DNA of 64,000 bases from Phymatolithon calcareum. Lineage: Eukaryota; Rhodophyta; Florideophyceae; Hapalidiales. Shown here piece after piece: positions 19,532 to 30,440 of this stretch (its first letter is position 1; each line of letters begins with the position of its first letter). The DNA is taken from contig OZ345376.1 of assembly GCA_977006965.1 (NCBI GenBank), positions 1,302,001 to 1,366,000 on the forward strand, written 5' to 3'. The notes under the pieces are model-generated. The model had not been told where the DNA came from. It saw only the letters and a program-made list of their open reading frames with translations, and made no database searches. Position numbers and translations under genes: made by a program.

Positions 19532-21464
19532 GTGGTCATCGCGCGAGGAGAGGGCAATCGCATCGGTGGCGTCAAATCGCGCGATCCATACGTCCGCCAC
19601 TTCAACTACTTTCGTCACTTTCCTGTGCATGCTGTTCTGTCGGATGCGAATCCGCGGCGGGTGCCGCTGCAATTGCAGATCGATGACTTGTGGAAATTTA
19701 CTGAGGACGGGAAGGAAAGTCATTTGGTCTCGCGGCGACCCAAACATGCACCGACATGTCCGCATCAGAATTTCCTCTGTTCGGAAAGTGATCGCGAGAC
19801 GGCGGAGATGTTCCCACTTGACATTTTGAACGACAGGGTATACATAATGACGCGCACTTCGGCACGTCCGTTCTTCTTCAAGCAGATGGCAGAGTCGGTC
19901 ACTGAGCAGACGCATCCGTATGTCACACATGTGGTCGGCACTGATGATACGGAGAGTAGGGATGGATATCTGCGTGGTTTGAAAGATGTTGTAATGTTTA
20001 ATTCCAAGCGGCATCTCTTCGACTCCTGAAGTGTGTCGCAAGTGCCGTTCTCCTAACGGGCAATGCGCCTCCGCCCCCAGTCTGGCGCATGCGAAGGAGC
20101 GTCAATTGTACTTCGACTGCTATTGTGCGACGGCATATCTCATGAACGGCTACATGAGCGACCTTCACTCTCGCATTGCGACCGGTTGGGTTATGTATCT
20201 CGACGATGATAATCTCCTTGTGGATAAGTTTGCCGTCAGTGAATTTCTCGCCACCGTGCAATCGCGCGACGCACTCATTGCTTTTCGCTCGCATCTAGGC
20301 CGTGTGACACCGACAGATGCGAATTTCAGACGTCGTGTGGTGATGGGTGATTTCGACTCGTCCAACTTTGCATTTCATTCCATGAACATGCGTCACGCCA
20401 CATGGTCATCATTACGCTGTGGCGATTTCCGCATGGGGGCGCATCTGAGCTCCACATTGCCGGTGCAGTGGGTTGATCGCTCGTTCATTCAGGCGAACCC
20501 TATGCGGTCCGCACTGGGCGGACTCGGAGGTCGTGCCGACGTGTCGAAGGCGGCCGTCACGGTGGTGATCACATCCTATCAACCGACGGGATGGCGTCCA
20601 CTCTGGGTACGGCAGATCATCGCTGAGTACACGAAGCCAGGAATGGAACATCTGGTGCACAAGGTGCTTCTTGTGTGGAATAACCTGGAGGCGGAAGTGC
20701 CGGCAGCAGTTGCAAACGACAAGGATTTAGAGTCGATGAAAAACAGCGGTCGATTCGTCATAATTCATCCCGACAAAAACTCACTCAACAATCGATGGAT
20801 CGACACATTGAAACACATCGAAACAGACATAGTGCTCAACCTTGACGACGACGTCTACGTCCGACAAACAGGACTCGTCTGCATGCTCTCTTGGCTACGT
20901 CGTGAACCGACACGCATGGTCGGTCCCTTCGTGCGGCGCATAGACCGCGACGGGAAGTACGTGTTGAACGAACTGTTGGACAGCAGCAAGTATTCCGTTG
21001 TTTTACCAAGGATTTTATTGCTGCCCATAGCGTTTATGCAAGCGTATGCGCGACAGGAACATGAGAAATATCACGAGTATGTGGACACACAGTCTGCGCA
21101 TTGCGACGACATCTTCCTCAATATGGTGGCGTTGGATGAATCGAGGAAACCACCGTTGCGCGTGCTGTTGCCGGAAGAAAGTGTCGTGGAATTTTACTCA
21201 AAGTGCTGGACGAGTAGCAAGACTCTCACGGGCGGACTCGGGTTGCAGAGGGGACGGACACCAAGACGGAATGAATGTGTGAAGGAACTCATGAAAATGA
21301 GGGGATTGAAGCAGTTTAAAAGTATTGCTCATATTGTCACTTGCCTTCCGCGTGGGAATGCGCTGGTGAAGGAGGAATTTTTACCGGCGAATCGGTACAA
21401 GCAGATGAAGTCGTACGATTTTAGTTGTGGTCGTGGGGAAAATGGAGTTGATGCTGACCAGTGA
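19532..21464 (+). pseudogene. Glycosyltransferase with GT64-like C-terminal domain, one frameshift
   Basis: Two overlapping plus-strand frames make one protein. 19532-20029 ends in TGA at 20027, and the sense continues in the frame of 20019-21464, so one base has been lost or gained at about 20015-20024. The first unit has an Arg-Val-Tyr-Ile-Met-Thr-Arg-Thr start and a Tyr-Leu-Asp-Asp-Asp metal-binding motif. The second unit, from about residue 180 of the downstream frame, matches the exostosin-like GT64 domain: Thr-Val-Val-Ile-Thr-Ser-Tyr start, Leu-Asn-Leu-Asp-Asp-Asp-Val metal site, and a later Asp-Asp-Ile-Phe-Leu-Asn block. GT64 enzymes add GlcNAc/GalNAc from UDP-sugars in the ER/Golgi lumen. 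No signal anchor is visible upstream, and the foldback DNA ends 200 bp before. So this is a 5'-truncated pseudogene, or a real gene with an assembly error. It is the first of three glycosyltransferases here. Confidence 0.7.
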
Positions 21465-22796
21465 TTTACGATCGAGGTTGTTCCACTCCTACTGAATGTT
21501 TTATAATATGCGCATGCCCCATGTCAAATTTGCAGCTGTTCTACGGTCTGACTTTTCTCCATGATACAAGAATTGACGTGGAAACCTGCTGCACGTCGTT
21601 CGAAGAATGTATCCCATCGGGGGAAGGCATTACAGGGGAGGATGATTTTCAATACCGTGTACTTATCAGGCAGTTTTCGCTTGGTTCGTGCCCCCTTTCT
21701 TTCACCTTCTTCTTTCTTAGAGCCCATCTATTCTTCTTCTCATCAACGTAAGAAGATTCGTAACATAGCAGCGTTGAAAGCAATCTGTTCTGTTCAGAAA
21801 TGGCGACCGTGCATCACTGAAAGAGTACGACTATATGAAACAGCGGATGCCGAAAGAGGACCTCCTTAACCACGGTCTTAACTCTGAACGGATGGTGGAT
21901 AGTCACAAAGCGGCTTGTAATCGATTGTCTTTACTTTCTCACACTGTCTTCACACGGAAGAGATGAGTAGACCGATGATGCATTCTGATGAGAAATCAGA
22001 TTTGAACAATAAAGATCAATGGCTGAATTATTGACCTTGGAGTATCAAACCGCTTTGCAAAAGAGTCTCCGAGCTATTGTAACGTAATTTGGTCACGCAG
22101 GACCTCGTTCATTCGTATTTCTCGTCCAACGCTTGACAAGTGAGGTCATCTTTCACGGCGGGTACATCACCTTTTTTCCTGTATCATACCGAGACATTCT
22201 CACATGTACAGTAGGTGGTCGCGGGGACGACTTGTCAGATCTGAACACATCGCAAATGGGCTGGCGAACCTTCGTCCATGCGAAATTCGCTCTGCGTACA
22301 GCGCCGATGCGCACCGCCCTGAGAGGTGTACTGCAACGTTCAAGGAATCAGGAGAAGTAGAACGAGAATGCTCCAAAGCGATCGAATAACGCGGGCGTCA
22401 AAACGAAGTATTGTGTGACAGAAGCTTTTGAATGTCATGATGTTCCTCTATGTTCCATGTTGAGATCAGAGGTAGGTTTTCTAATTTTGCTGACTACAGC
22501 CGTTTTTATGCGAAATGGAGCCTCTGGGCTCTGAGTTGAGTCCTCGTGGCTCATCAGAAGTGTTGCCCCAAGCGTCTGCAGATGCGTTGGTAACACTATA
22601 ATAAAAATCTCCACTTCTTCTTCTTCTATGTTCCATGTCACTCACCCCATGGGGCCGTCCAATGTTCCGGGCGAAAGAACAGGCCAGCGCCGCCGAATTC
22701 TCAACAAGGGCATTTTCCCAATACCTTTATTCCCTTTCCCATCATTCAAAAACACCTCTGTCCGCTCTCCACCCGCACTGTGCATGCAGTCGCACA
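21465..22796. other. Intergenic, nothing recognised
   Basis: Only short ORFs. An AT-rich TATAATAAAA-like stretch at about 22598 could be a promoter element for the GT92 gene, about 200 bp upstream of its chosen start. Confidence 0.4.
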
Positions 22797-23882
22797 ATGA
22801 GCGCCACCCGTCGACTACTCGTGCGTCTTCCCGGCTTTATTTTCCTCCTTGCACTGCTATTCCACCTTCGTCGCCCTGCCCTCCGCCATGCGCGTCTCGA
22901 TGCCCCACGACCAGCCCCACATTTCCTAGTTGCCGTCACGATGTTCCGCGACGAGACGCCCTATCTCCTAGAATGGATAGCGCATCACCTCCTCGCCGGC
23001 GTATCCCACTTCTATCTCTACGACGACCGTTCCTCCGACTCCCCTCTCTCCTTACTTCATCCTCTCCTCACCCACAATCTGATCACCGTGCACAACACAA
23101 CCGCCCTCATGTCCCTCGACAGTCGTCTATCCCCCTTGCTCGACCGCAAATTGTCCGTGCAATTCTTCACACGTGCCCATTTCCACTGCACGCACCGCCA
23201 CTCCGCCGTCTGGGCGCTCTACCTCGACGTCGACGAGTTCGTCCATCCATGCGGTCGCAAACCCTTGCACGAACTGCTGCACGCTCAATCTGCCTCCGTG
23301 GGCGGTTTCGCGTTGCCGCGCGTGCCTTTTTCCACCGCCGGTCGCGCGACGCGCATCGCGGCCGGGGAATTGGCCACGCTGTCGTTCGCAGAGCGGCGGC
23401 GTGGGCACTATCTGCAGCGCGAGCGGGGAAAGGTTGTGTATCGCACGATGTTGCAGACGGGCGTTCCGGGGCATGTGCACGACTTCAGCGGATGCGGCGG
23501 GCGGCTCGCGGGGTCGGAACGGCATGCCGGGGGCGATGTGTGCGCGAGCGGGGAGGGAGTGGTACTTTTGCATCATGTGGCGCGATCGTTGGAGGAATGC
23601 GAGGAGAAACGTGTTGTTTCCTTGCTTGGACATGGGGGATGGCGGCATCGTACGGCGGAGGATGACTGCCTCAAGCGACATAGCACGTATCATGCATTTC
23701 CGCGAAGGATGTATGTGTTCGATTGGAAAATATACAGACGGTTGTGGGCGCAGCGGGAGAGGTTGTGCCAGCTGATGAGGGGCTTGAATCCAAAGTACTG
23801 CAAAGAGGCTCACTGTTGTGAAGCGTACGAACAAGGACGGATGCTGCAGGGAGTTGGTGGGGATAAGCGAAAACAGAATTGA
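22797..23882 (+). CDS. GT92 family glycosyltransferase, type II membrane protein
   Basis: 361 residues from the ATG at 22797. I prefer this start over 22635 because the hydrophobic signal anchor (Leu/Phe/Ala-rich, residues about 10-25) then sits at the N-terminus. The GT92 (DUF23) signature is clear: Val-Ala-Val-Thr-Met-Phe-Arg-Asp-Glu, then Glu-Trp-Ile-Ala-His-His, then Tyr-Leu-Tyr-Asp-Asp-Arg-Ser-Ser-Asp. The metal-binding Asp-Val-Asp-Glu-Phe follows about 85 residues later. Conserved Cys residues lie in the last third. Known GT92 enzymes transfer galactose in the Golgi, so a role in galactan or glycoprotein glycan synthesis is plausible. GC content and codon use are higher in GC than flanking DNA. 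It converges with the GT61 gene. Confidence 0.9.
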   Translation: MSATRRLLVRLPGFIFLLALLFHLRRPALRHARLDAPRPAPHFLVAVTMFRDETPYLLEWIAHHLLAGVSHFYLYDDRSSDSPLSLLHPLLTHNLITVHNTTALMSLDSRLSPLLDRKLSVQFFTRAHFHCTHRHSAVWALYLDVDEFVHPCGRKPLHELLHAQSASVGGFALPRVPFSTAGRATRIAAGELATLSFAERRRGHYLQRERGKVVYRTMLQTGVPGHVHDFSGCGGRLAGSERHAGGDVCASGEGVVLLHHVARSLEECEEKRVVSLLGHGGWRHRTAEDDCLKRHSTYHAFPRRMYVFDWKIYRRLWAQRERLCQLMRGLNPKYCKEAHCCEAYEQGRMLQGVGGDKRKQN

Positions 23883-24653
23883 GACAGCAACGAAGAATGG
23901 GCATCATGCTCGCACGTGCACTGTGGCATGCCACAGAGGCCCTTTGACAAGGAAATGGCTGGTTTTTTTGCGGGAAGCAGAGAGGGACTGGGCGGTATTG
24001 GATGTCGGATACTGGAATGAACTTGTCCACACTGCCGCACAAGGTTCATATGCACTGCTTGACTTGGACTCTATGTACAGCTTGAGCTTTCCTGGAGCCG
24101 GTTTGGCTAGTCGTTACATTGAACTCTGTTTTTGGATCCGCGCGTACGGTACACTTGATGAAAATGGGCAGAGCACCTCATCGCGAGATCTGCAAGAAGC
24201 GCCGGCCGTGGCCGACCTGAAATATCGGAAAATGTCTTTTCTCTGCACTTTCAGGAGTTTGAGGCAACTACAGTATCAGTGCCAGCTGGGACAGCACCAT
24301 TTGGAATGTGTAGGGAGAAAGGTTAATTCAGGCACATTGGGCCTTGATTTTATTCCCCACTGATAGAGCCACAAGATCAAGTTTCATTTTTGGTATCAGA
24401 CTCTACATACATTAGGCTATCGAGTTAGTACACGCCTCACACATCTGGCATGGACATTCCACTCCTAGGCAGACGTGAAATGGTAGTAATTCTCTTTCTT
24501 CCTCGAGAGCGAAAGACGTCTTCGTCGTCTTTTGGTTTTCAACCTATAGACGAAAAACCTGTTCAGCGACAGGTTTCCGAGACTCAGAAGCATTGTAAAA
24601 ATACAGCAAACGGTAGCACGCTTGCCTCAAAACTGTGCAGAGCAAGCAAAAAG
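23883..24653. other. Convergent 3' region between GT92 and GT61 genes
   Basis: ORFs here are short and unlike known proteins. Probably 3' UTRs and spacer. Confidence 0.4.
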
Positions 24654-26294
24654 CTAGTATCTCGGTCCAACATAATGCCCCAGCTTCCGAAGTGCTATAA
24701 GTACAGTCTTAACGACCTCGTCAACGTCGGCAACAACATCCGCATTCTTCACCTGCACACACTGATCAAAAATGGAATCCAATTTCTTCCCGCACCGCAC
24801 TCGATACACCTCCTGCAGACTCTTCACCATCGATCCCTGCAGTTCATAATACCACAAATTGCACGCCTGCGCCAACAAATTGAATGCAAAATCCGTATAC
24901 CCCGGTGGAAACACCTCGATTAGCGCTGCATGTCGCGGCATCCACATCCCGCCCATCGACTGTGAACCATGCGGCGTAAGAAGCACTCCAACACGAGAAA
25001 AGAATCTGACGTGATCCTCCGCATTCTTCAGCACATCCGTCCCGACAACTTCAAACTCGAACCCATGGCGCCGGCTTGCATTCCGCAACGCATCTGAAAT
25101 GGCGCCAATATTTGCGAATCGACGGGTGCGGTGACGTTGCAGCAGCACTACGCGCTTCGGCGGTTGCGGAAACTGCAGAAATCCAGATCTTCCTACCGGT
25201 GGTTCCCGAATGCCGAACAGATCCCACGACCGCTTTCGCATATGCTGGCACACACGCTCGTCGCCAAAGTTACCTAGCTTCGCACCCACGGTCAACCGCC
25301 GTGTGCATACCAGATCCGTGTTCGGTGCGGCCCGCGCATCGCCGTAGAAAACGAGCTTTTCCGACAGCGATGGGTAAGCATCAAGCAGCGGCCGCGCAAT
25401 GCGCGTGGAGGAACCTGGTGCATGTGTCACGTTCTCGTACAGTTTCGCGGGGTTCAGTTGCAAAATCACAGCAAGATTGAGGCGGTTAACGTCGCGGCCG
25501 GTCTGTATGAGAAAATCCTTATGACTCTGCGGGAGAAAAACATGCTTGGGCCGCGGGAACAATTCCGGCTGTCGACGTGTTCCCTCCGTACTTGATAGGG
25601 TTAAAGCGCGCTGCCAGAGTGCGACATCGAGTAGCCAGACGGTATCTTTCAGGTAGTGATTATTATGGTTATTGTTAACATAGTCCAGATCGACCAGCGA
25701 GAAATCGTCAAGCCAGCGTATATTAGCATCACCAGTGCCTTTCGGAAACAGACTCTTCATGGTTCGGAAGCGGGCATCAAGACACGACCACATCGGCGCG
25801 AACAAATCGCGTCGGAGCGGCCATTCACGTGGACCGAAATAACGCGGATCGGCTGATTTATGCCGTAAGTTGCACCACCGATCGCCGGACACGACCTCGC
25901 CATCCGGACGGGTATCGTCGACAAAATAGACAAGTGGACGGACACGATTTTTCGCGAGAACGGCATGCGTCTCCACACACGCCACACCTTCGTAAACACA
26001 ACTTTGCGCACCCTTGGAGTATTCTCGACAGCCAGTGCGGACCGTGCGGACAACTCGGCTTGATGCAGGGGGTATTTGGGAATTGTTATGCGCCGTGAGC
26101 GATTGAAATGACGGGAGCGATTGCAATGACGGGAGCGGTGGCACAGGCGGAAGCGAAAGTCGGGAGAGCGTTCCGCCCACATGAAGGCGCAGGGAGACGA
26201 AGAAGACGGCAGCAGTGAGGAAAAAGGACGGCAGGATCCAACGACGTATTGCACGCGAAACTGAGATGCCAAAGATTTGCGCTGAGGGCGCCAT
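24654..26294 (-). CDS. GT61 family glycosyltransferase, type II membrane protein
   Basis: 546 residues. The N-terminus has a short basic tail and a hydrophobic anchor (about residues 18-36), then a Pro/Ser-rich stem. The catalytic half carries the GT61 (DUF563) pattern: Arg-Val-Val-Leu-Leu-Gln-Arg-His-Arg-Thr-Arg-Arg, then the Val-Gly-Val-Leu-Leu-Thr-Pro-His-Gly-Ser-Gln block followed by Met-Trp-Met-Pro and Ile-Glu-Val-Phe-Pro-Pro-Gly. The protein is expected in the Golgi lumen. The family includes xylosyl- and arabinosyltransferases of plant cell walls and EOGT. It is intact, with no introns needed. A 38-bp near-perfect palindrome lies about 80 bp upstream of the start. Confidence 0.9.
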   Translation of the reverse strand: MAPSAQIFGISVSRAIRRWILPSFFLTAAVFFVSLRLHVGGTLSRLSLPPVPPLPSLQSLPSFQSLTAHNNSQIPPASSRVVRTVRTGCREYSKGAQSCVYEGVACVETHAVLAKNRVRPLVYFVDDTRPDGEVVSGDRWCNLRHKSADPRYFGPREWPLRRDLFAPMWSCLDARFRTMKSLFPKGTGDANIRWLDDFSLVDLDYVNNNHNNHYLKDTVWLLDVALWQRALTLSSTEGTRRQPELFPRPKHVFLPQSHKDFLIQTGRDVNRLNLAVILQLNPAKLYENVTHAPGSSTRIARPLLDAYPSLSEKLVFYGDARAAPNTDLVCTRRLTVGAKLGNFGDERVCQHMRKRSWDLFGIREPPVGRSGFLQFPQPPKRVVLLQRHRTRRFANIGAISDALRNASRRHGFEFEVVGTDVLKNAEDHVRFFSRVGVLLTPHGSQSMGGMWMPRHAALIEVFPPGYTDFAFNLLAQACNLWYYELQGSMVKSLQEVYRVRCGKKLDSIFDQCVQVKNADVVADVDEVVKTVLIALRKLGHYVGPRY

Positions 26295-26373
26295 CGCGTA
26301 TTCCCGCGCAGGCTGGGGAGTCGTACGTTCCCGCCGCCCGGCGGAGGAACAGCAACAGTTTTAAAAAATATCA

Positions 26374-26411
26374 TACTGTACCTCATATCACAATGTGATA
26401 TAAGGTACAGT
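26374..26411. promoter_or_regulatory. 38-bp palindrome upstream of the GT61 gene
   Basis: ACTGTACCTCATATCAC pairs with GTGATATAAGGTACAGT (one mismatch in 17) around a 4-base loop. Its position just upstream of the GT61 start suggests a protein-binding site or a transcribed hairpin. It could also be the trace of a tiny inverted-repeat element. Confidence 0.55.
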
Positions 26412-27590
26412 CATGTGTTTTCCAGTATTGCATGCATCCCACCTCTGCATAGTACAGGATGGTCGGGTTGAAGCAAAGTCCTTTTCAGTTTGCCATTTTT
26501 TAAAGATAAACTTCAGAAATGCCTTGTTTTCGATGCTCTGTTTCATTAGCGAGACAGGTGGAATTGCGTCACAGTGGTCTCACAAACGTTCCTTCGTCTA
26601 TTTGTGAAAAGTAAATCGCTTGCCATCAAGAAGAATGTCTCCTCTCGTGCCAATGTCATTTTCTTGTACAATACCATATAATGGAAGTGTAGAAGTTGCT
26701 GAGACTGCAAAATATGGGAATTTAATGCTTTAGTCGAGCAAATTCCTATTCTACACAGACGAGAACGTTTCTTCAGAACAAGTTTACAGATGTTCTACCA
26801 CGTAGAGCGTCACAACAGCGAAACACGAACCAAAACCCTCCTGCAAAATAATTCTTTTTTCTTTTTCCGCTGTTCATTGCATCTCTTTCTTCTTCAGTCA
26901 AGCCTCGATCGTCAACAACTACGAGAACATAGACCGTGTGCCAGTCGACAAAGAGTCGTCAGAATAATAATTAAACTCGTGATGTAGTGTGCGTGTTGCA
27001 GCGCACGCTAGTCGCAAGACTGCTACTTCGATTAGTCTATCAAGATCGGGTTACACGAGGAACGCAGAACCGACCAGCATAGCGCATCATGTATGCGACT
27101 TCCCTATGCTAAGCACGCACAAATTTCAGGTTGAATGCATGCACAGAGTTTGTATGATAGAATACTAATCTCGGGGTATAGTGACTATGAAGGAAGTCAT
27201 ACGATGGTTCCGACGAAAGAACGTCTTGGTCTCTCGTATGCATCTCTCACGTCATCCCTCAGCAGGATGAACCACTGGTACAGGAAACCCAATAGGACTG
27301 TATTAGAAATTCTGCAACAAACCGACGTTCTAGGATTTTTCTATTTGATAACACGTTGATCTCCTTTACATAGGCCTATTAGGAAGATGAGCTTAATGCT
27401 AACGCGTAGAAGGTTAAAAGGAGGATTGTGCAGCCACTTTCTAGCTCACGACGCTGAACTCGGGACACAATTGCAAACAGAATACCAAAACATGGCCATT
27501 AAGAGTATCTCCAAAGTCGCTCTGGTTATCTGAGAAAAACAATCACCGTTCCCACAGAAACTGGCGTTTCTGCCACTATATTCAGAACAC
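26412..27590. other. Intergenic, nothing recognised
   Basis: No convincing ORF, RNA gene or repeat. Confidence 0.45.
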
Positions 27591-28265
27591 TTAACGTGAG
27601 CTAACACGTTGAGAAGGTTGAGTAACATATGTTGCTGTAGAACCCTCAGTCGGCTCAGGACTAATTGTTGCAGTAGCAGCTTCAATTGGCTCAGGAGTAG
27701 CTGTGTCAGTTGGCTCAGAGGTAAATGTTTCCATGGCAGATTCAGTCGGCTCAGAACCAGGGCTCACAATAGCAGCAATTGTCACAAATGGCATAGCATC
27801 CATCATGGTGGACTCCAGTGGTCCCTCTGAGAAAGCAGGCGAAGGCTCCAAAGATGGCGTGAACAAGGTAGCAGGCTTGTAAGAATCGTCGCCATCACCA
27901 CACTTGAACTCCATGCAATGCTGATAATGGAAAATGCAGCATGTGTGACAAGCGACTGAGCAGTCCGCTTCGGACAAATGCTTCGGGCATCGCGGCATGC
28001 AGCCGGACATACAATTCATGTATTGTTCTCGGCAATATGCGCATTCCGGACAGTCAAAGCACGGGATGAAACTTGTCTGTTCTTCTTCAGGTGAGAAACC
28101 AGTGACATTTTCGTAGCATTGCTCAATAGAAAGTTTGAGACTCTTCGCAAGTTTTATGTCAACATTAGATGAGGGATTCACATGGTGTTCCGACAGAATG
28201 GCCGTTATCGCGAGTAGGACACCAAAAATCAAGACACCGCTGAATACCGCAGTTGAGGCTCTCAT
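27591..28265 (-). CDS. Secreted or type II membrane Cys-rich protein with Ser/Thr/Pro tail
   Basis: 224 residues. Residues 5-25 are a hydrophobic signal peptide or anchor. Residues about 50-120 hold some 16 cysteines, several in Cys-x2-Cys and Cys-Cys pairs, expected to be disulfide-bonded. There is one Asn-x-Thr glycosylation site near residue 53. The C-terminal ~80 residues are Ser/Thr/Pro/Glu-rich, with a loose repeat of the Glu-Pro-Thr-(Glu)-x-Ala-Thr type, likely O-glycosylated. I recognise no family. It is probably extracellular (cell wall or surface). A TATAAAA box lies about 58 bp upstream of the start. Confidence 0.75.
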   Translation of the reverse strand: MRASTAVFSGVLIFGVLLAITAILSEHHVNPSSNVDIKLAKSLKLSIEQCYENVTGFSPEEEQTSFIPCFDCPECAYCREQYMNCMSGCMPRCPKHLSEADCSVACHTCCIFHYQHCMEFKCGDGDDSYKPATLFTPSLEPSPAFSEGPLESTMMDAMPFVTIAAIVSPGSEPTESAMETFTSEPTDTATPEPIEAATATISPEPTEGSTATYVTQPSQRVSSR

Positions 28266-28322
28266 GGTTCAGTGAGAAAAACAGCTGTGGTCTGCCTCTC
28301 GGTGCTAGACCTACGCATCGCG

Positions 28323-28329
28323 TTTTATA
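28323..28329 (-). promoter_or_regulatory. TATA box for the Cys-rich secreted protein
   Basis: TATAAAA on the minus strand, 58 bp upstream of the ATG at 28265. Confidence 0.5.
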
Positions 28330-28789
28330 AGAGTCTGGAATTACGGACTGCTTTATATTGTACCCTTTTAGAGATGTTCATTTTTAAACCTTTCGTTCGC
28401 ACAGGCATCGAATTGCTACCAAAAAGCACAGAATTGGAAGTTGCGATCTGTTCTGCTCATTGCTTGCGCAGATTTTTCTTCGTGTATTACTTGTTCACTT
28501 CCATCTTTGGGAGTCGTTATTCCGATCGCGTTCTTTGGGACTGGGGCATTTGTTGTTCAGAGTCAAGTGTGTAACGTCTCCTTCATAGGCCACGAAATCC
28601 TTCTGCTGTTCTTCTGTGCTCACTAGTCTGGATTTAGGACTTTCATTGACTCAGCTACTCCGTCTTTAAGATGAAAGTCTAAGTTTTGAAAAATTCCATG
28701 CTATGATACTAGAACAAGGCGGATGGCCGGCTTCTGTTTCAGTCCGAAATAGGGATGTGCGGACTGAATCGAAGCCCCGAAGGGGGAGC

Positions 28790-30440
28790 AGTCTTTTCTT
28801 GACCCTTCTTTCGGGAAAAGCCCTTCATTTCTTCAATCAACTTCGGCGGATATCTTGGAAAGTGACCCACGAACCATCTTGCGTCGAGAATTCTGTGCCT
28901 TCTTTCTTTCATTCTCACTGCTGCTGAGGTAGACCATTCTTGGAAAAAGTAGTTTTCCCGGTACGGCATTCTTCATGCTATTCCCAGACTCGTCGAAGAG
29001 CAGATCTATCTTGGATGTCAGTTGGCGTATTCGATTGTCGCATGCGGTCGACGTTTTCGAGTTCCAGCTCTGTCCCAGAGTCTTTTGACTCTTCGAAAAC
29101 CTTTCCTAGTCTTCGCCCTAATTTCGAGAGCAGGTTATGTCGGCGGAACTCCCATGGTTCTATTTATTTGTTTGTCTGTTGCAGGGTTACTCCACATCTA
29201 GGGGGCCTCAATGAATTCCCAAACTTGATCTCATTCTGGGTACTCTCGTAACTGCTTCCCACGAATACTGCGGCACACCACTACACGGCGACATCCGTGT
29301 GCCCTTCCCGGAGCGTAATTCAATTCTTGCTTGTGACACGACTCGAACCGACAGCCTCAACATTCTTGTCCGTATCATACTGAAATATGCACACAGGTGC
29401 CCGGAGGCAGTTTTACCACTATACTACAGGTGAAGTGGTCCTATTTGACATAGCTTCAATAATTTTCTCCAGTGCCGCCCTCTCCACGTTCCAAACAGTA
29501 TCGTTGCCATGTCCTTTTCGAGGGCTCGTCGGATCAACAGTCTCGGTTCGTAGGATATTTCCCAAGGAACCCACGAAAGCTGATTGAGCTTATGGGACAT
29601 CAAGTAGTATGGGCAGTGGGAACACTAAACCGTCTCCTAAAGAATCCTACGTGGACCCCTTGTAGATTGCGGGATTCTGTTTGCCGGACTCCTCCGTCAC
29701 TGGTCTGCAGTTGATGGATATTTCCTGGTTTGCTTGCTATGTGAAGCCACAGGAGCGCTCACAGAACGAATACCTATAACGTCCTGATCGCCTCTTCAAT
29801 ACCGGTGCTTCTCTCAAGTGCCTATAGTGGATGTGCTCCTCATGTCCAGACTGTACTTGTGCCCGATTCGAGTTCCGTCTCGTTAGTATTATTGTCCTTT
29901 CTCCTTCCTCGTGGCTACCAGATTTACCGGCCAGTAGTCTATACATTCTCCGTTGCTTACCGTGGGCCGTGTTAGCTTGGTATGCTATCTGACCTCCCCA
30001 TGTAGGTGCCCGCTTACCTACCAATGGTAGGTCATCTTCCATGTAGTATGCTGTCTCTGTTTAGTACTTAGGCTCTTCGAGCAACCTCAGAAGGTGAGGG
30101 TATCGATAATCGACCAACAAGTATCATCCATCGACTGTTTAGCATCGAGTATCTACGATGGACTATCGATGTCGATCAATGACCAAGTAAACCTCTTCAT
30201 ACAACCCCACACATCTGAGCTGTCATTGCTGGACCACGCATATCCGGTCATTCCCATGGCGGCTCCTTGCATGACCGGTTCTACACCCCTGGCGAAGAAA
30301 AAGATGTTGCCCAGGCTATGGGTGCTATCCTATGTCATTCTGACTGTGATAAGCAATACTCCTCGATGACAGTTGGCTACACACGTAAGAAAATGCCAAG
30401 GACACATGGCACCTTCTCAATAAATTCACTTAATTACGAA
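28790..30440. repeat. Mosaic of decayed dispersed-repeat (R-family) fragments
   Basis: Pieces shared with other places in the window. 28800-28895 (minus) and 29545-29690 (plus) encode the same Phe-Val-Gly-(H/Y)-Phe-Pro-Arg-x-Pro-x-Lys-Leu-Ile-Glu stretch. 29180-29330 (plus) matches 48260-48470 (minus), sharing Ser-His-Glu-Tyr-Cys-Gly-Thr-Pro. 30270-30425 (plus) carries the Pro-Gly-Glu-Glu-Lys-Asp-Val-Ala-Gln-Ala-Met stretch and the 3' tail ACACATGGCACCTTCTCAAT. Frames are broken throughout. The parent element is a mobile element I cannot classify. Confidence 0.6.

Noticed and set aside
22628-23775. Arg/Pro-rich 345-codon and other ORFs
   Set aside because: Alternative frames of the GC-rich GT92 gene.
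30090-30185. ATCGA-rich stretch as a regulatory array
   Set aside because: Loose repetition without constant spacing or a fixed motif.
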